Assembly (NCBI RefSeq): GCF_042683165.1
Contig: NZ_JBHUIZ010000012.1
Coordinates: 372,001 to 436,000 of the forward strand
Source of the DNA: Tigheibacillus halophilus
Lineage (GTDB): Bacteria > Bacillota > Bacilli > Bacillales > Amphibacillaceae
Length of the DNA stretch: 64,000 nt
Reading direction: 5' to 3'
The notes under the pieces are model-generated. The model was not told the DNA's origin and ran no database searches. It saw nothing but the letters and a program-made list of their open reading frames with translations. The position numbers and the translations under genes are program-made. This document shows, one piece after another, positions 53,278 through 61,479 of the stretch (position 1 is its first letter; every line of letters begins with the position of its first letter).

Positions 53278-53319
53278 CAAACATCGTAATAAATCCATTT
53301 TACCAAGGAGGTGGTGAAA

Positions 53320-53334
53320 ATGCAAGGCACTTAA
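53320..53334 (+). other. Four-codon open frame with strong ribosome site
   Basis: AAGGAGGTGGTG precedes ATG CAA GGC ACT TAA. The ribosome site is as strong as those of real genes here, so this may be the start of a gene lost by mutation or sequencing error, or a leader peptide before the hairpin that follows. Confidence 0.3.
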
Positions 53335-53375
53335 AAAAGCGATAACCACTCTATATATTGTAAGGTCCGGGCCTT

Positions 53376-53470
53376 GTCAGCCCTTCCTTAGTGGACAGGA
53401 GCAGGATTCTTTCTCTTTCTAATCCCCCCTGAAAATAACTACTGTTCCTGTCTGCTAAGGGTCGGCTGAC
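53376..53470 (+). repeat. Long imperfect inverted repeat in the prophage early region
   Basis: The arm 53376-53403 (starting GTCAGCC, then CCTTAGTGGACAGGAGC) is complementary with a few mismatches to 53443-53470 (TGTTCCTGTCTGCTAAGG, then GGCTGAC). The 39-base loop is pyrimidine-rich. No U tract follows. The hairpin ends about 30 bases before the next gene. Confidence 0.65.
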
Positions 53471-53498
53471 CCCATCATATCGAAAGGAGAGTCATTAT

Positions 53499-53770
53499 AT
53501 GGATCTGAAAACATTGATGGATCATTCTAAAGCATTGTCAAACGCTGAGCATAACGGCATCAGTTACCTGGCGCGCGATCATTTTTTGTAAAGAAAGATG
53601 TATTTTATGATCTCGTACAGACATTTGATTTGCGGCCAAGAGCAACTAAGACTGAGCAAGGTGATCACTATCATATGTTGTTTGCTCTGAACGGCAATGA
53701 ATACGTCACGATGATCACGGTTGGAGAGTATGAAATGGTTTACAAAAGACAACAAAAAATGACCAGCTGA
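53499..53770 (+). pseudogene. Small prophage protein split by a one-base deletion
   Basis: The ATG has AAAGGAGAG upstream. The first frame (KTLMDHSKALSNAEHNG to YLARDHFL) stops at 53589. The next frame continues as FVKKDVFYDLVQTFDLRPR, then TVGEYEMVYKRQQ and stops at 53768-53770. A run of six T at 53582-53587 lies at the junction; seven T would give one 90-residue protein. Function unknown. This may be a homopolymer error rather than a broken gene. Confidence 0.7.
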
Positions 53771-53787
53771 TCAGAGCCGGCCAAAAG

Positions 53788-53830
53788 GTAGTCTCGTATA
53801 AACATTCTTGTCTTAATTATATGAGACTAC
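53788..53830 (+). repeat. 13-bp hairpin before the Rad50-like gene
   Basis: GTAGTCTCGTATA (53788-53800) pairs with TATATGAGACTAC (53818-53830) with one wobble and a 17-base loop. No U tract follows, so it is not a standard terminator. It precedes the ribosome site of the next gene by about 12 bases. Confidence 0.6.
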
Positions 53831-53860
53831 TCCAAAAATTACAAGGGGAGGGATAGCGGA

Positions 53861-55912
53861 ATGAAAGACATTCGGCTAATGAAATTAGTATTAACCAATT
53901 TTAAAGGAATTAAACAATTTGAACTGCCAGCTGATGGCTTGGATATTAAAGCGTTTGGAGATAACGCTACTGGAAAAACAACCTTGTTCGATGGATTTGT
54001 ATGGCTATTGTTCGATAAGGACAGCCAGAACAAGAAGGATTTTCAGATCAAGACCCTACAGGGTGGGAAGGTCGTTCATAAGCTTAATCATGAGGTAGAG
54101 GCTACTTTGTCCATTGATGGAAAACCATTAACCCTGAAAAAGGTTTTCAAAGAAAAGTGGACTAAAAAACGTGGCTCCGTAAACTCGGAATTTTTCGGAC
54201 ATACGACAGATTGTTATGTCGATGGTGTCCCCTCAAAAAAGAAAGAATTCGCCGATACTGTTAAAGAAATCGTTGACGAAGATACATTCAAGTTACTTAC
54301 TAATCCGTCCTATTTCAATGAGCACTTGCATTGGACGAAACAACGAGATTTGCTGCTGGAAATTGCAGGGGACGTATCAGATGAAGAAGTCATCAATTCG
54401 AACAAGGACTTGTCCAAATTACTTGACGTACTGGAAGGACGGAGTATTGAAGGACACAGAAAAATGATTGCTTCCAAGCGAAAAGAGATCAATCAGGAAC
54501 TGGATCGTATTCCAATTCGCATTGATGAAATTTATCGCGGCATGCCCGATTTGAACGGAATAAATGAAGCAGATATCAAGGCACAGATTGATGCATTAAA
54601 CAGCCAAATTGAAGCTAAACAGCAACAAATTAATGATATTAGAAGCGGCAGTGAAGTGAACAATATTCGTAAACAGATTAGTGACATTGAACTGCAGTTA
54701 TCCAATCTCCGTAATGAACATGCCCAACAGGGACAGCAACAGCTTTATAGTTTGAAAGCCCGGTTGCAGGAAGAACAGTCCAATGTCAGTATTCTGCAGT
54801 CCAAGATACGAAATCAAGAGGACCGCAAGCAGATGAACGAATCCAATATTTCAGGATATAAAGAGCAAATGCAGACATTGCGTGATCAATGGTCGGAGAA
54901 AAATGCCCAGGAGTTTGATCATGAGTCAAATTGTTCTTGCCCAACTTGCGGCCAAAATCTCCCTGAAGAGCAGTTGGAAGAGGTCAAAGCCAATTTTAAC
55001 CGGAATAAAGCCAAGTTACTTGAAACGATCACAGACAAAGGTAAATCGCTTGGGGCGAAGGTTGAACAATTGAAGAATGACAATCTGGCCATCGACTTGG
55101 AAATCAATAAGCTGAGTGAACAAATCGATAAAAAGCAGACTGAAATTCAGAAGCTGCAAACACAGATTCAAAATGCTGAAAGCACTGTACAACCGATTGA
55201 AGAGAATCCTTCTTATAAGAAACTCCTGGCGGAGAAGAATGCTGCAGAACAGCAGATTTTGAATCTACAGCAGTCGGTAAATGAGTCAGTCCAAGTAGTT
55301 CAAAATGAAATTGCGTCATTGAAAGAACATCAAAATAACCTGCAGCTGGATCTCAACAAGTTTGCGCAAACAGAGGCTTCTAAGAAGCGTATTGCAGAAC
55401 TGGAACGGGATGAAACAAGACTCGCGGATGAATATGAAGAACTGGAAAAACAGCTTTATATGACAGAGGTATTTATCCGATCGAAGGTCAACATGCTTAC
55501 TGAAAAGATTAACAGCAAATTCAAATATGCCAGATTCAATCTGTTCAAAACGAATATTAATGGCGGTCTGGAAGAGAAATGCGAAACAACTTATGAAGGT
55601 GTGCCATATGGCGGTGGTTTGAACAATGCTGCAAAGATCAATGTGGGCTTGGATATCATTAATACCCTGTCACAACATTACGGCGTCCGGGCTCCAATCT
55701 TTGTCGATAACGCTGAGTCAGTAACCAAGCTGATTGATATCGATGCACAGATGATCAGTTTAATCGTTCCTCCAACCTTTGATAGCTTACCATCCGAGAC
55801 AAAACAAACTCTAATTAAGTTACACGGAAGCTATGCGAAGGCAATTGAAGCATGGAATGACCAGAACAAGCAACTGCGGATTGAAAATAAGGCAAAGGAT
55901 GAGGTGGCTTAA
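53861..55912 (+). CDS. Rad50/SbcC-like AAA ATPase with zinc-hook motif
   Basis: A 683-residue SMC-type ATPase. Walker A is GDNATGKT (33-40); two long coiled coils (about 195-345 and 370-545) flank a zinc hook with SCPTCGQ (C360, C363, with C358 next to it); the C-terminal Walker B-like part has IFVDNAESVTKL. Rad50/SbcC proteins tether DNA ends and work with a nuclease. No SbcD-type nuclease gene adjoins; the genes downstream encode a candidate annealing protein and a metallo-beta-lactamase-fold protein, which may be the nuclease partner. ATG 53861 follows AAGGGGAGGG. Confidence 0.88.
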   Translation: MKDIRLMKLVLTNFKGIKQFELPADGLDIKAFGDNATGKTTLFDGFVWLLFDKDSQNKKDFQIKTLQGGKVVHKLNHEVEATLSIDGKPLTLKKVFKEKWTKKRGSVNSEFFGHTTDCYVDGVPSKKKEFADTVKEIVDEDTFKLLTNPSYFNEHLHWTKQRDLLLEIAGDVSDEEVINSNKDLSKLLDVLEGRSIEGHRKMIASKRKEINQELDRIPIRIDEIYRGMPDLNGINEADIKAQIDALNSQIEAKQQQINDIRSGSEVNNIRKQISDIELQLSNLRNEHAQQGQQQLYSLKARLQEEQSNVSILQSKIRNQEDRKQMNESNISGYKEQMQTLRDQWSEKNAQEFDHESNCSCPTCGQNLPEEQLEEVKANFNRNKAKLLETITDKGKSLGAKVEQLKNDNLAIDLEINKLSEQIDKKQTEIQKLQTQIQNAESTVQPIEENPSYKKLLAEKNAAEQQILNLQQSVNESVQVVQNEIASLKEHQNNLQLDLNKFAQTEASKKRIAELERDETRLADEYEELEKQLYMTEVFIRSKVNMLTEKINSKFKYARFNLFKTNINGGLEEKCETTYEGVPYGGGLNNAAKINVGLDIINTLSQHYGVRAPIFVDNAESVTKLIDIDAQMISLIVPPTFDSLPSETKQTLIKLHGSYAKAIEAWNDQNKQLRIENKAKDEVA

Positions 55913-56092
55913 GTGAAGACAGTAATTGTTCTTGAAGTTTCCAATGCGAGCGATGAACAGATACAAACAGGTCTGGGTAAAGCTTTTGCCGATTTTTGCA
56001 AGGAGCACAAAGGGATAGGGATAACAGCTAGTGTGTTAGATGACCACGCAGGAAAACGGGTAATCAAGTATATCAATGAGGAAGCGCCATGA
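55913..56092 (+). CDS. Small prophage protein, 59 aa
   Basis: GTG 55913 comes directly after the ATPase stop, and the end overlaps the next ATG by four bases, so the gene is embedded in a tightly packed operon. The product (TVIVLEVSNASDEQIQTGLG, then YINEEAP) looks like a small alpha/beta protein without known motif. Function unknown. Confidence 0.65.
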   Translation: MKTVIVLEVSNASDEQIQTGLGKAFADFCKEHKGIGITASVLDDHAGKRVIKYINEEAP

Positions 56093-56292
56093 TGTTGAAC
56101 AAAGTGAAAGTAAAACTTAATGAAAAGGGATGGCAAATATACAAAGAACGTAATGGATTTGCCACAAGTAATATCGATAGCGAGGGATACTCAACATTTT
56201 CCAACGATTACTTTGAAGAACTGTTTTATCCCTTACCTTATAAAGAGTTTGCATATGACGTAATCAAAATTAATCAGGAGGAATCAAAATGA
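56089..56292 (+). CDS. Small prophage protein, 67 aa
   Basis: Overlaps both neighbours by four bases. The product begins KVKVKLNEKGWQIYKE and is acidic and aromatic-rich at the end (EELFYPLPYKEFAYDV). Not recognised. Its place inside the recombination operon suggests an accessory part. Confidence 0.7.
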   Translation: MMLNKVKVKLNEKGWQIYKERNGFATSNIDSEGYSTFSNDYFEELFYPLPYKEFAYDVIKINQEESK

Positions 56293-57458
56293 CTGACCAA
56301 AACCAAATAGTAGAAAAACAGGAATTTTCAACTGCATTAACAAAGATAAATAACACCTATTTTCCGATGATTCAGCGCCAACTAGATGGAAATGGCTTAA
56401 AGATGGATGAATATGCCAAGCGATGTGTAATGTCTGCTATCACTTCCATCAATGAAACGCTAGACAAGCAAGGGGTATCGTGGAACAATCCGCAACTTGA
56501 CCAAAGTAACGTTACACAAATTTTGTTACAAGTTGCTTCTCTAAAGCTTAATTCGGCAGCCAGTCCTAATGAAGTGTATTTCCAAGTTCGCAATGTGAAG
56601 CGCAAAAAGCAGGGTGGTCCTGATGAATGGAAAAAGCAAATCGAAATGGGCATCGAGGGCGATGGTAACGACGCCATTCTTTCTCGGTTCGGACGTAATG
56701 TTGACCAGGTAATGCAACACTGGCTTGTGCGTGAAGAAGATGGTTTCACTTATCCGGGATTCAATGGGTTGGAAATGACCCCACCTACTTGGCAACCAAC
56801 CGGCAAAGGGGAAGTGATTCGGGTTGTTTATCCGATCAAGAAAAATGACGGAACCGTTGATTTCCATATCGCAGAGCGTGAGGACGTACTGAAAAATTTA
56901 ATTGCCCATATTAACAACAACATGATGAACGAGACATTTGGTATTGCGAAAGATAGATACAATGCCACAGCAGAACAGAAAAAACAGATTGCAGCTAAGA
57001 AGCAGGAAGTGCTAAACAAAGTAAAGGAACAAGGGCTTATCAAGTCGCTTGATGATCCAGAATTGCATCCATATATCAGCCCGGCATGGAGAGATCCGCA
57101 AAGCAGGGAATCGATGCTTATCCGTAAGATGAGAAATAACATCGTCAAGAAGATTCCTAAGGACTTTGGAAATGCTTTTGTCGGAAAGAATTATGACGAA
57201 GTTACAGACGAATCTCAGCGGCAAGTCAGAAAAGAGATAAATGAAAATGCCAACAATGAAGTGCTTGATTTCGAGAATCCAGAGCCAGAGACCGAGCGCA
57301 AAGTAGATCAAGAAACTGGCGAGATTGAATACACCGAATACCAAGAAGTGAATGAACAACAACCAGCTGCAGATAATCAGCCGAAAAATGACGTCGATCA
57401 AGTCATTAATGACATGGACAAGCAAGAAAAAAGCCAGCAAGTAGAGGCACCTTTCTAA
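56289..57458 (+). CDS. Candidate phage recombination protein, RecT-like position
   Basis: A 389-residue soluble protein whose core (VTQILLQVASLKLNSAASPNEVYFQVRN, broadly like the RecT/Bet region where ssDNA-annealing proteins select their fold) is followed by a Lys-rich middle and a long acidic Glu/Gln/Asn-rich tail (about 310-389), as in many ssDNA-binding proteins. It lies between a Rad50-like ATPase and a metallo-beta-lactamase-fold protein, the place of the annealase in many Gram-positive phages. The RecT assignment is based on position and general features and is not certain. Confidence 0.6.
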   Translation: MTDQNQIVEKQEFSTALTKINNTYFPMIQRQLDGNGLKMDEYAKRCVMSAITSINETLDKQGVSWNNPQLDQSNVTQILLQVASLKLNSAASPNEVYFQVRNVKRKKQGGPDEWKKQIEMGIEGDGNDAILSRFGRNVDQVMQHWLVREEDGFTYPGFNGLEMTPPTWQPTGKGEVIRVVYPIKKNDGTVDFHIAEREDVLKNLIAHINNNMMNETFGIAKDRYNATAEQKKQIAAKKQEVLNKVKEQGLIKSLDDPELHPYISPAWRDPQSRESMLIRKMRNNIVKKIPKDFGNAFVGKNYDEVTDESQRQVRKEINENANNEVLDFENPEPETERKVDQETGEIEYTEYQEVNEQQPAADNQPKNDVDQVINDMDKQEKSQQVEAPF

Positions 57459-58159
57459 TGATTGAGATCAAGGCTCTGGCTTCCGGCAGTGCGGGTAATG
57501 CTTATCACATCGATGATGGGCATACCCAGCTACTGTTGGAATGCGGCATACCGTTCAAATCAATCAGACAGGCATTGAATTTCAACACTAGCAATCTAGC
57601 AGGGTGTTTGGTCACGCATGAGCACGGAGACCACATCAAGGCTCTAAATGAGGTTCTAAGGGCAGGCATTAATTGCTACATGTCAGCTGGTACCGCTGAA
57701 GCTTCCGGCGTGCGGCACCATCGAATTAAGCCAGTTAAAGCCAAGCAGCAGTTTGAGATTGGCACGTGGAGCATACTTCCATTCGATGTACAGCATGATG
57801 TATCGGAGCCATATGGATTTCTGCTTCAAAATAAGGCCGGTGAGAAGCTTCTATTCGCTACTGATACCTATTACATTCGATACCGGTTCAACGGCATTAC
57901 ACACCTTATGGTGGAGTGCAATTACAGCATGGAAATTCTAAACGAAAATATAGTATCCGGCCGAACACATAAAGGCATGAAAAACAGATTGATCAAGTCA
58001 CATTTCAGCTTGGAGAACTTCAAAGAGTTTCTAAAGGCAAATGATTTATCCAAGCTGCAAGAGATATGGATGTTGCACTTGTCAGATAGCAATAGCAATG
58101 AGGCATTGTTCAAGCAAGAGATTCAGGAATTAACAGGAAAGACTGTTTATATCGCTTAG
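57458..58159 (+). CDS. Metallo-beta-lactamase-fold hydrolase of the phage recombination module
   Basis: A 233-residue MBL-fold protein with metal motif HEHGDH (H54, H56, D58, H59), plus an ATDTYYIRY strand and a terminal histidine (HLSDSN). Related phage proteins are found next to RecT-type annealases, and the fold includes nucleases, so this may be the exonuclease of the module. The start overlaps the preceding stop by one base. Substrate not shown. Confidence 0.85.
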   Translation: MIEIKALASGSAGNAYHIDDGHTQLLLECGIPFKSIRQALNFNTSNLAGCLVTHEHGDHIKALNEVLRAGINCYMSAGTAEASGVRHHRIKPVKAKQQFEIGTWSILPFDVQHDVSEPYGFLLQNKAGEKLLFATDTYYIRYRFNGITHLMVECNYSMEILNENIVSGRTHKGMKNRLIKSHFSLENFKEFLKANDLSKLQEIWMLHLSDSNSNEALFKQEIQELTGKTVYIA

Positions 58160-58175
58160 GCATGGAGGTGATAAG

Positions 58176-59186
58176 GTGGCAAGTCCTCAAATAGAGCAAG
58201 GATATATTAGGATTTCGAACGAATTATGGGATGAAGTATTACGAAGAGACTTCAGTAAAAGACAGCAAAAGATAATTCTCTTTATTTGGAGGTTATCGTA
58301 TGGAACTGGTCAAAAGGATTGCAAGATTGACCAATTTAATATGCTGGAATTGGCAGGAATGTACAAGTCAGATGTGAAGAAAGAATTGAAGTATTTGAGG
58401 GAGTGTGCGGTTTTGGATTGGGACGAAGATACGATGGTTTTTCGTATCAATAAGAACTATAAATTATGGCAAATTAGTCCAAATAAAAACTGGGATAGCG
58501 ATAAATTTAAAAGCCTTATTCACCAAAACCTAAGCCGTAAAAAAGTTAGTAAAACACTAACTACCAAAAAAATTAAAGTTAGTAAAACACTAACTTTTAA
58601 GAGTAATAGAGTTAGTAAAACACTAACTACCAAGTTAGTAAAATACTTACCTTCACATGCCGGGAAGTCAATAACGACAGTGGATGCAGCTTCTCTAAAG
58701 ACAGTATTAAAGACATTAGTAATTAAAGACATTAAAAGAAAAGAGGAGGAGAAGGGCGAGACGATTATTGATTTTTTGATTGAAAATAAAATCGTTCATC
58801 CAGGCGGACTTACCCGAACCCTACTTGATGATTTAAACGATGTTAACGATAATTTTGGATTTGAAAATCCAGAAGAAATGATAAAAGAAGCGGTTAAAGA
58901 TGCTGTCAGAGGTAATGGCCGTACTTGGAAATTCGTATACAACAAACTGAACATGTGGCGTAAGCAAGGTATCAAGAATGTTTACGAGGCTCAATTTAAA
59001 AGTCAAAAGCAACAGACCAAAAAGCCGTTTTATCCAAAACAACAAGTTAGACAAGTACCGTCATGGATTAATAACGGGCAACAGCAACCTGATCCACCAC
59101 AGCAACAATCTAGCATCGATGCTGAAAAGGAAAAAGCGGAGTTACTAGAATTCATCCAGCAGAACTCCAAAAGGAGGCACTCATGA
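58176..59186 (+). CDS. Phage replication initiator with N-terminal Rep_O-like winged helix and DnaD-like C-terminus
   Basis: A 336-residue replisome organiser. Residues 1-100 match the phage replication protein O type winged helix (GYIRISNELWDEVLRRDFSKR; QQKIILFIWRLSYG). A repetitive Lys/Thr linker (about 124-160) is encoded by iterons, and the part at about 195-275 (FLIENKIVHPGG to WKFVYNKLNMW) resembles the DnaD/DnaB_2 loader domain. Glutamine- and proline-rich sequence follows. It should bind the iterons inside its own gene and load the host helicase, as lambda O does. It begins after the MBL gene with AGGTGATAAG. Confidence 0.88.
   Translation: MASPQIEQGYIRISNELWDEVLRRDFSKRQQKIILFIWRLSYGTGQKDCKIDQFNMLELAGMYKSDVKKELKYLRECAVLDWDEDTMVFRINKNYKLWQISPNKNWDSDKFKSLIHQNLSRKKVSKTLTTKKIKVSKTLTFKSNRVSKTLTTKLVKYLPSHAGKSITTVDAASLKTVLKTLVIKDIKRKEEEKGETIIDFLIENKIVHPGGLTRTLLDDLNDVNDNFGFENPEEMIKEAVKDAVRGNGRTWKFVYNKLNMWRKQGIKNVYEAQFKSQKQQTKKPFYPKQQVRQVPSWINNGQQQPDPPQQQSSIDAEKEKAELLEFIQQNSKRRHS
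58545..58650. repeat. Four iterons inside the replication gene, candidate phage origin
   Basis: The 17-base unit GTTAGTAAAACACTAAC occurs at 58545-58561, 58578-58594 and 58611-58627; a fourth copy with two changes is at 58634-58650. Each is an inverted repeat (GTTAGT/ACTAAC). Start-to-start spacing is 33, 33 and 23 bases, close to whole helical turns. The first three are in the same codon frame, the fourth is not, so the DNA rather than the peptide is conserved. The flanks are AT-rich. Confidence 0.85.
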
Positions 59187-59452
59187 CTGCAGTACTCAAA
59201 ATGGAGGACATGCGCAAAAGGCGGCAATATGATCGCAGTGAAAAAGACTGGGGACTGGTTAAATGCTTCTGCGATTTGGAATTAAACTTTTCCATTGGGG
59301 TGTTAAGAGACATAACCAATCTTTGGGAAGATGGCCACGATGTTGAGGACATTGCGGAAGCAACGAAACGGGATCCAGACGAAATATTTCTGGCCTTATT
59401 TGAACAGTCGCGGCATGGAAAAACAAAACGGCCGTTTGGGAGGAGAATATAA
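59183..59452 (+). CDS. Small hypothetical prophage protein, 89 aa
   Basis: Its ATG overlaps the replication gene stop by four bases (ATGA), with AAAAGGAGG upstream. The product is helical (WGLVKCFCDLELNFSIGVLR, then EDIAEATKRDPDEIFLALFE), a helix-turn-helix-like pattern without a named family. It probably serves replication or transcription control. Confidence 0.72.
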   Translation: MTAVLKMEDMRKRRQYDRSEKDWGLVKCFCDLELNFSIGVLRDITNLWEDGHDVEDIAEATKRDPDEIFLALFEQSRHGKTKRPFGRRI

Positions 59453-59485
59453 AACTGCTGTTGGCAGTTAAAAGGATGTGACCAC

Positions 59486-59749
59486 ATGAAACGTTACGAA
59501 GTGTTGGAATCGCTTGATAGCATCACTGGAATGACAGACGAAGACATAAAAATAAATCCCGTTTTCATAAGAGAAACAGCAATAGCAGCTTACAGTTTGA
59601 TAAAACAAAAATACCAGGTTGCGAAACAGATACCGCAAAAGGTTGTGAAGATCGAAGGGGTATCGAGTCAAGCTTGCCCTGTATGTAAATCAAATGTGAA
59701 CGGAAAATATTGCTCCTACTGCGGTCAGCGATTAAGTTACGGGCTTTAA
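59486..59749 (+). CDS. Small prophage protein with C-terminal zinc ribbon, 87 aa
   Basis: An N-terminal helical part (about 1-55) is followed by a zinc ribbon (CPVCKSNV, then YCSYCGQRL). The AAGGATGTG ribosome site supports ATG 59486. Likely DNA- or RNA-binding; function unknown. Confidence 0.75.
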   Translation: MKRYEVLESLDSITGMTDEDIKINPVFIRETAIAAYSLIKQKYQVAKQIPQKVVKIEGVSSQACPVCKSNVNGKYCSYCGQRLSYGL

Positions 59750-59778
59750 TGTTAAACCACAGCGGTGGAGGTACAGGG

Positions 59779-60012
59779 ATGATAGACAGCAGAAAAAACC
59801 TTTGCTATATAGTTACGGTTAATTATTTAGCTAAAAACGGCGTTGGAGAAACCAAATCAAGATGTAAGACTTTTGTCAGTCTGCACAGTATTAATACGCA
59901 GAGATGCCAAGACTTTGCAAAACGTAAGGCGAAAGAGGATAAGCAATTCCACATGTTTGAAGAAGAATGGATATCCCAATATACAGTCCCATTAAGCGAT
60001 TATTGCAAGTAA
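59779..60012 (+). CDS. Small hypothetical prophage protein, 77 aa
   Basis: ATG 59779 has GGAGGT upstream; an earlier ATG at 59710 lies inside the previous gene without a site. The product starts DSRKNLCYIVTVNYLAKNG and ends in an aromatic stretch (MFEEEWISQYT). Not recognised. Confidence 0.65.
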   Translation: MIDSRKNLCYIVTVNYLAKNGVGETKSRCKTFVSLHSINTQRCQDFAKRKAKEDKQFHMFEEEWISQYTVPLSDYCK

Positions 60013-60032
60013 AACACAAGGAGGCATGGGGA

Positions 60033-60440
60033 ATGAATCAGCCAAAGGAAGAACGTCTTGATAAGATCAATAAATTAATCAAGTTTATCTCAGGTAGAGG
60101 CCGCAGGTTCTTCTATTCAAATGGAACCGTGAATATGGACAACGTGGAAAGTATTGCATTTATGAAATTGAAAAACGGTCGTATCTATTTTGTTGATGAT
60201 TACACGCAAAGAGAAATAGCTGTCATTAACAATTATCGTGACTGGAATGGATTCAGTCATGGTGGAACTCTTAGAGCCTTGATATTGGATTTTGCAGAGT
60301 TCATCCGATCCGGGAAATATACCAACGGAAACAACGGGTATGGTGGTCTCTATTGCCCTCATTGGGGACATAACGATGAGATTCAGCAAGAAATAATTGA
60401 ATATGCAAAGCATATTGGATATTTGTCAATAAAAAAATAA
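60033..60440 (+). CDS. Hypothetical prophage protein, 135 aa
   Basis: ATG 60033 follows AAGGAGGCATGGG. The product (KLIKFISGRGRRFFYSNGTV, VDDYTQREIAVINNYRDWNG, FAEFIRSGK) is a soluble mixed protein seen in early regions of Bacillales phages as I remember them, without known function. Confidence 0.72.
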   Translation: MNQPKEERLDKINKLIKFISGRGRRFFYSNGTVNMDNVESIAFMKLKNGRIYFVDDYTQREIAVINNYRDWNGFSHGGTLRALILDFAEFIRSGKYTNGNNGYGGLYCPHWGHNDEIQQEIIEYAKHIGYLSIKK

Positions 60441-60452
60441 GGATGTGATCCC

Positions 60453-60626
60453 ATGAAAGTATACGAATCAAGAGAAAAGCGCGAAATCAATCACATCAGG
60501 AATCAACTTCATGAGTTGGGATTTAAAGACACAGCAGGAATGACAAGGCGTGAACTTGTTCATAAGCTGGCAGTTAAACGTGCTGCAGAAGTTAAAGTCG
60601 AAAGTCCAGGGCAAGGGTGGTTCTGA
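60453..60626 (+). CDS. Small basic prophage protein, 57 aa
   Basis: ATG 60453 follows AAGGATGTG. The product is basic and helical (SREKREINHIRNQLHELGF, GMTRRELVHKLAVKRAAEV). The stop overlaps the next ATG (TGATG). Possibly nucleic-acid binding by composition. Confidence 0.65.
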   Translation: MKVYESREKREINHIRNQLHELGFKDTAGMTRRELVHKLAVKRAAEVKVESPGQGWF

Positions 60627-60865
60627 TGCAATTAACACTATTTGATAACGAGCATGAAGAAGTCACCATCCCAGCTGATGTGATTTCCCCACTTGAATGC
60701 AGCAAAGGAGTCAAAACTGCAGCATTCCGAGAAGTTCAGGACCAGTGGTCGAAATACGTGCATGCGGTGCAGCAGTTTGAAGGTTGCTCTTGGTTTGAGG
60801 CAAGAGGATTAGTTGTGAAGCATAGGGAAAGCCAGGAGCCTATTAGGGTGATATGGGAGGGATAA
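60626..60865 (+). CDS. Small hypothetical prophage protein, 79 aa
   Basis: Coupled to the previous gene by TGATG. Contains LTLFDNEHEEVTIPADVISP and a basic/aromatic end (EPIRVIWEG). The family is not identified. Confidence 0.65.
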   Translation: MQLTLFDNEHEEVTIPADVISPLECSKGVKTAAFREVQDQWSKYVHAVQQFEGCSWFEARGLVVKHRESQEPIRVIWEG

Positions 60866-60867
60866 AC

Positions 60868-61134
60868 ATGTTAATCAAATTGGCGTTAACAATTGGATTA
60901 CTTGCAGTATTTCCAGCAGGTACAGAGACGTTTCAATGTGAAATAGCAGCTTTGGATGATTACGGGTTTGAACAAGTTGGAGAACATCAGGAATACGTTT
61001 GTGTGAACCCCAATGATTATACAGATTTTGTCGTGATTGAAAATGATTCGCCACTGGATATTGGCGACATGATGAACCTTGAATTGGATAATGGCAAGGT
61101 TGTAGATCAACACAGACAGGTGGCTGGGTACTGA
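60868..61134 (+). CDS. Prophage protein with signal-like N-terminus, 88 aa
   Basis: The start at ATG 60868 is fixed by GGGAGGG. The first 18 residues (LIKLALTIGLLAVFPAG) are hydrophobic, like a secretion signal or membrane anchor; the rest is acidic (LDIGDMMNLELDNG). Export during early lytic growth would be unusual. Stop overlaps next ATG by one base. Confidence 0.65.
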   Translation: MLIKLALTIGLLAVFPAGTETFQCEIAALDDYGFEQVGEHQEYVCVNPNDYTDFVVIENDSPLDIGDMMNLELDNGKVVDQHRQVAGY

Positions 61135-61292
61135 TGGAATTATGCGGACGCTGTAAGAGAGGGCTGAAATCTAGCAAAAGCATTAAAAGGGGATTCGGTC
61201 CAGTCTGTTATAAAAAACACAAACAGGAGGAATTTGAAAGAAATCAAATGACAATTGAGGAGTTTATTGGAGGGGAGAATGACCATGATTGA
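61134..61292 (+). CDS. Small zinc-knuckle protein, DUF6011-like, 52 aa
   Basis: Overlaps the preceding stop by one base. The cysteines CGRC and GFGPVCYKKH suggest one zinc site of four Cys/His, a pattern seen in small phage proteins of the DUF6011 type (assignment tentative). An acidic tail follows. Confidence 0.6.
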   Translation: MELCGRCKRGLKSSKSIKRGFGPVCYKKHKQEEFERNQMTIEEFIGGENDHD

Positions 61293-61479
61293 TATTGCAG
61301 AAAAGCGAAAACAACGAGCCATTGCAGACCGGAAAACATATTTAATCAATGAATTGTACCGCATGGGGTTGGATAAGGCTCGGGACGGTCGGAAATTTGA
61401 AGAATGTAGCCTATTTGCCCTGGAACATATCTATATTGCTGAGATGTGCAAGGCTGGAAAGGCATTTGGTGAGTGTTGA
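61285..61479 (+). CDS. Small prophage protein, 64 aa
   Basis: ATG 61285 is nine bases from GGAGGGG; ATG 61279 is too close. The product is helical and basic at the start (IDIAEKRKQRAIADRKTYLI) and has LFALEHIYIAEM near the end. It overlaps the zinc-knuckle gene and recU. Not recognised. Confidence 0.65.
   Translation: MIDIAEKRKQRAIADRKTYLINELYRMGLDKARDGRKFEECSLFALEHIYIAEMCKAGKAFGEC

Noticed and set aside
58540..58660. CRISPR-like repeats
   Set aside because: Only four 17-base units with short unequal spacers, inside a coding gene and without cas genes; iterons explain them better.
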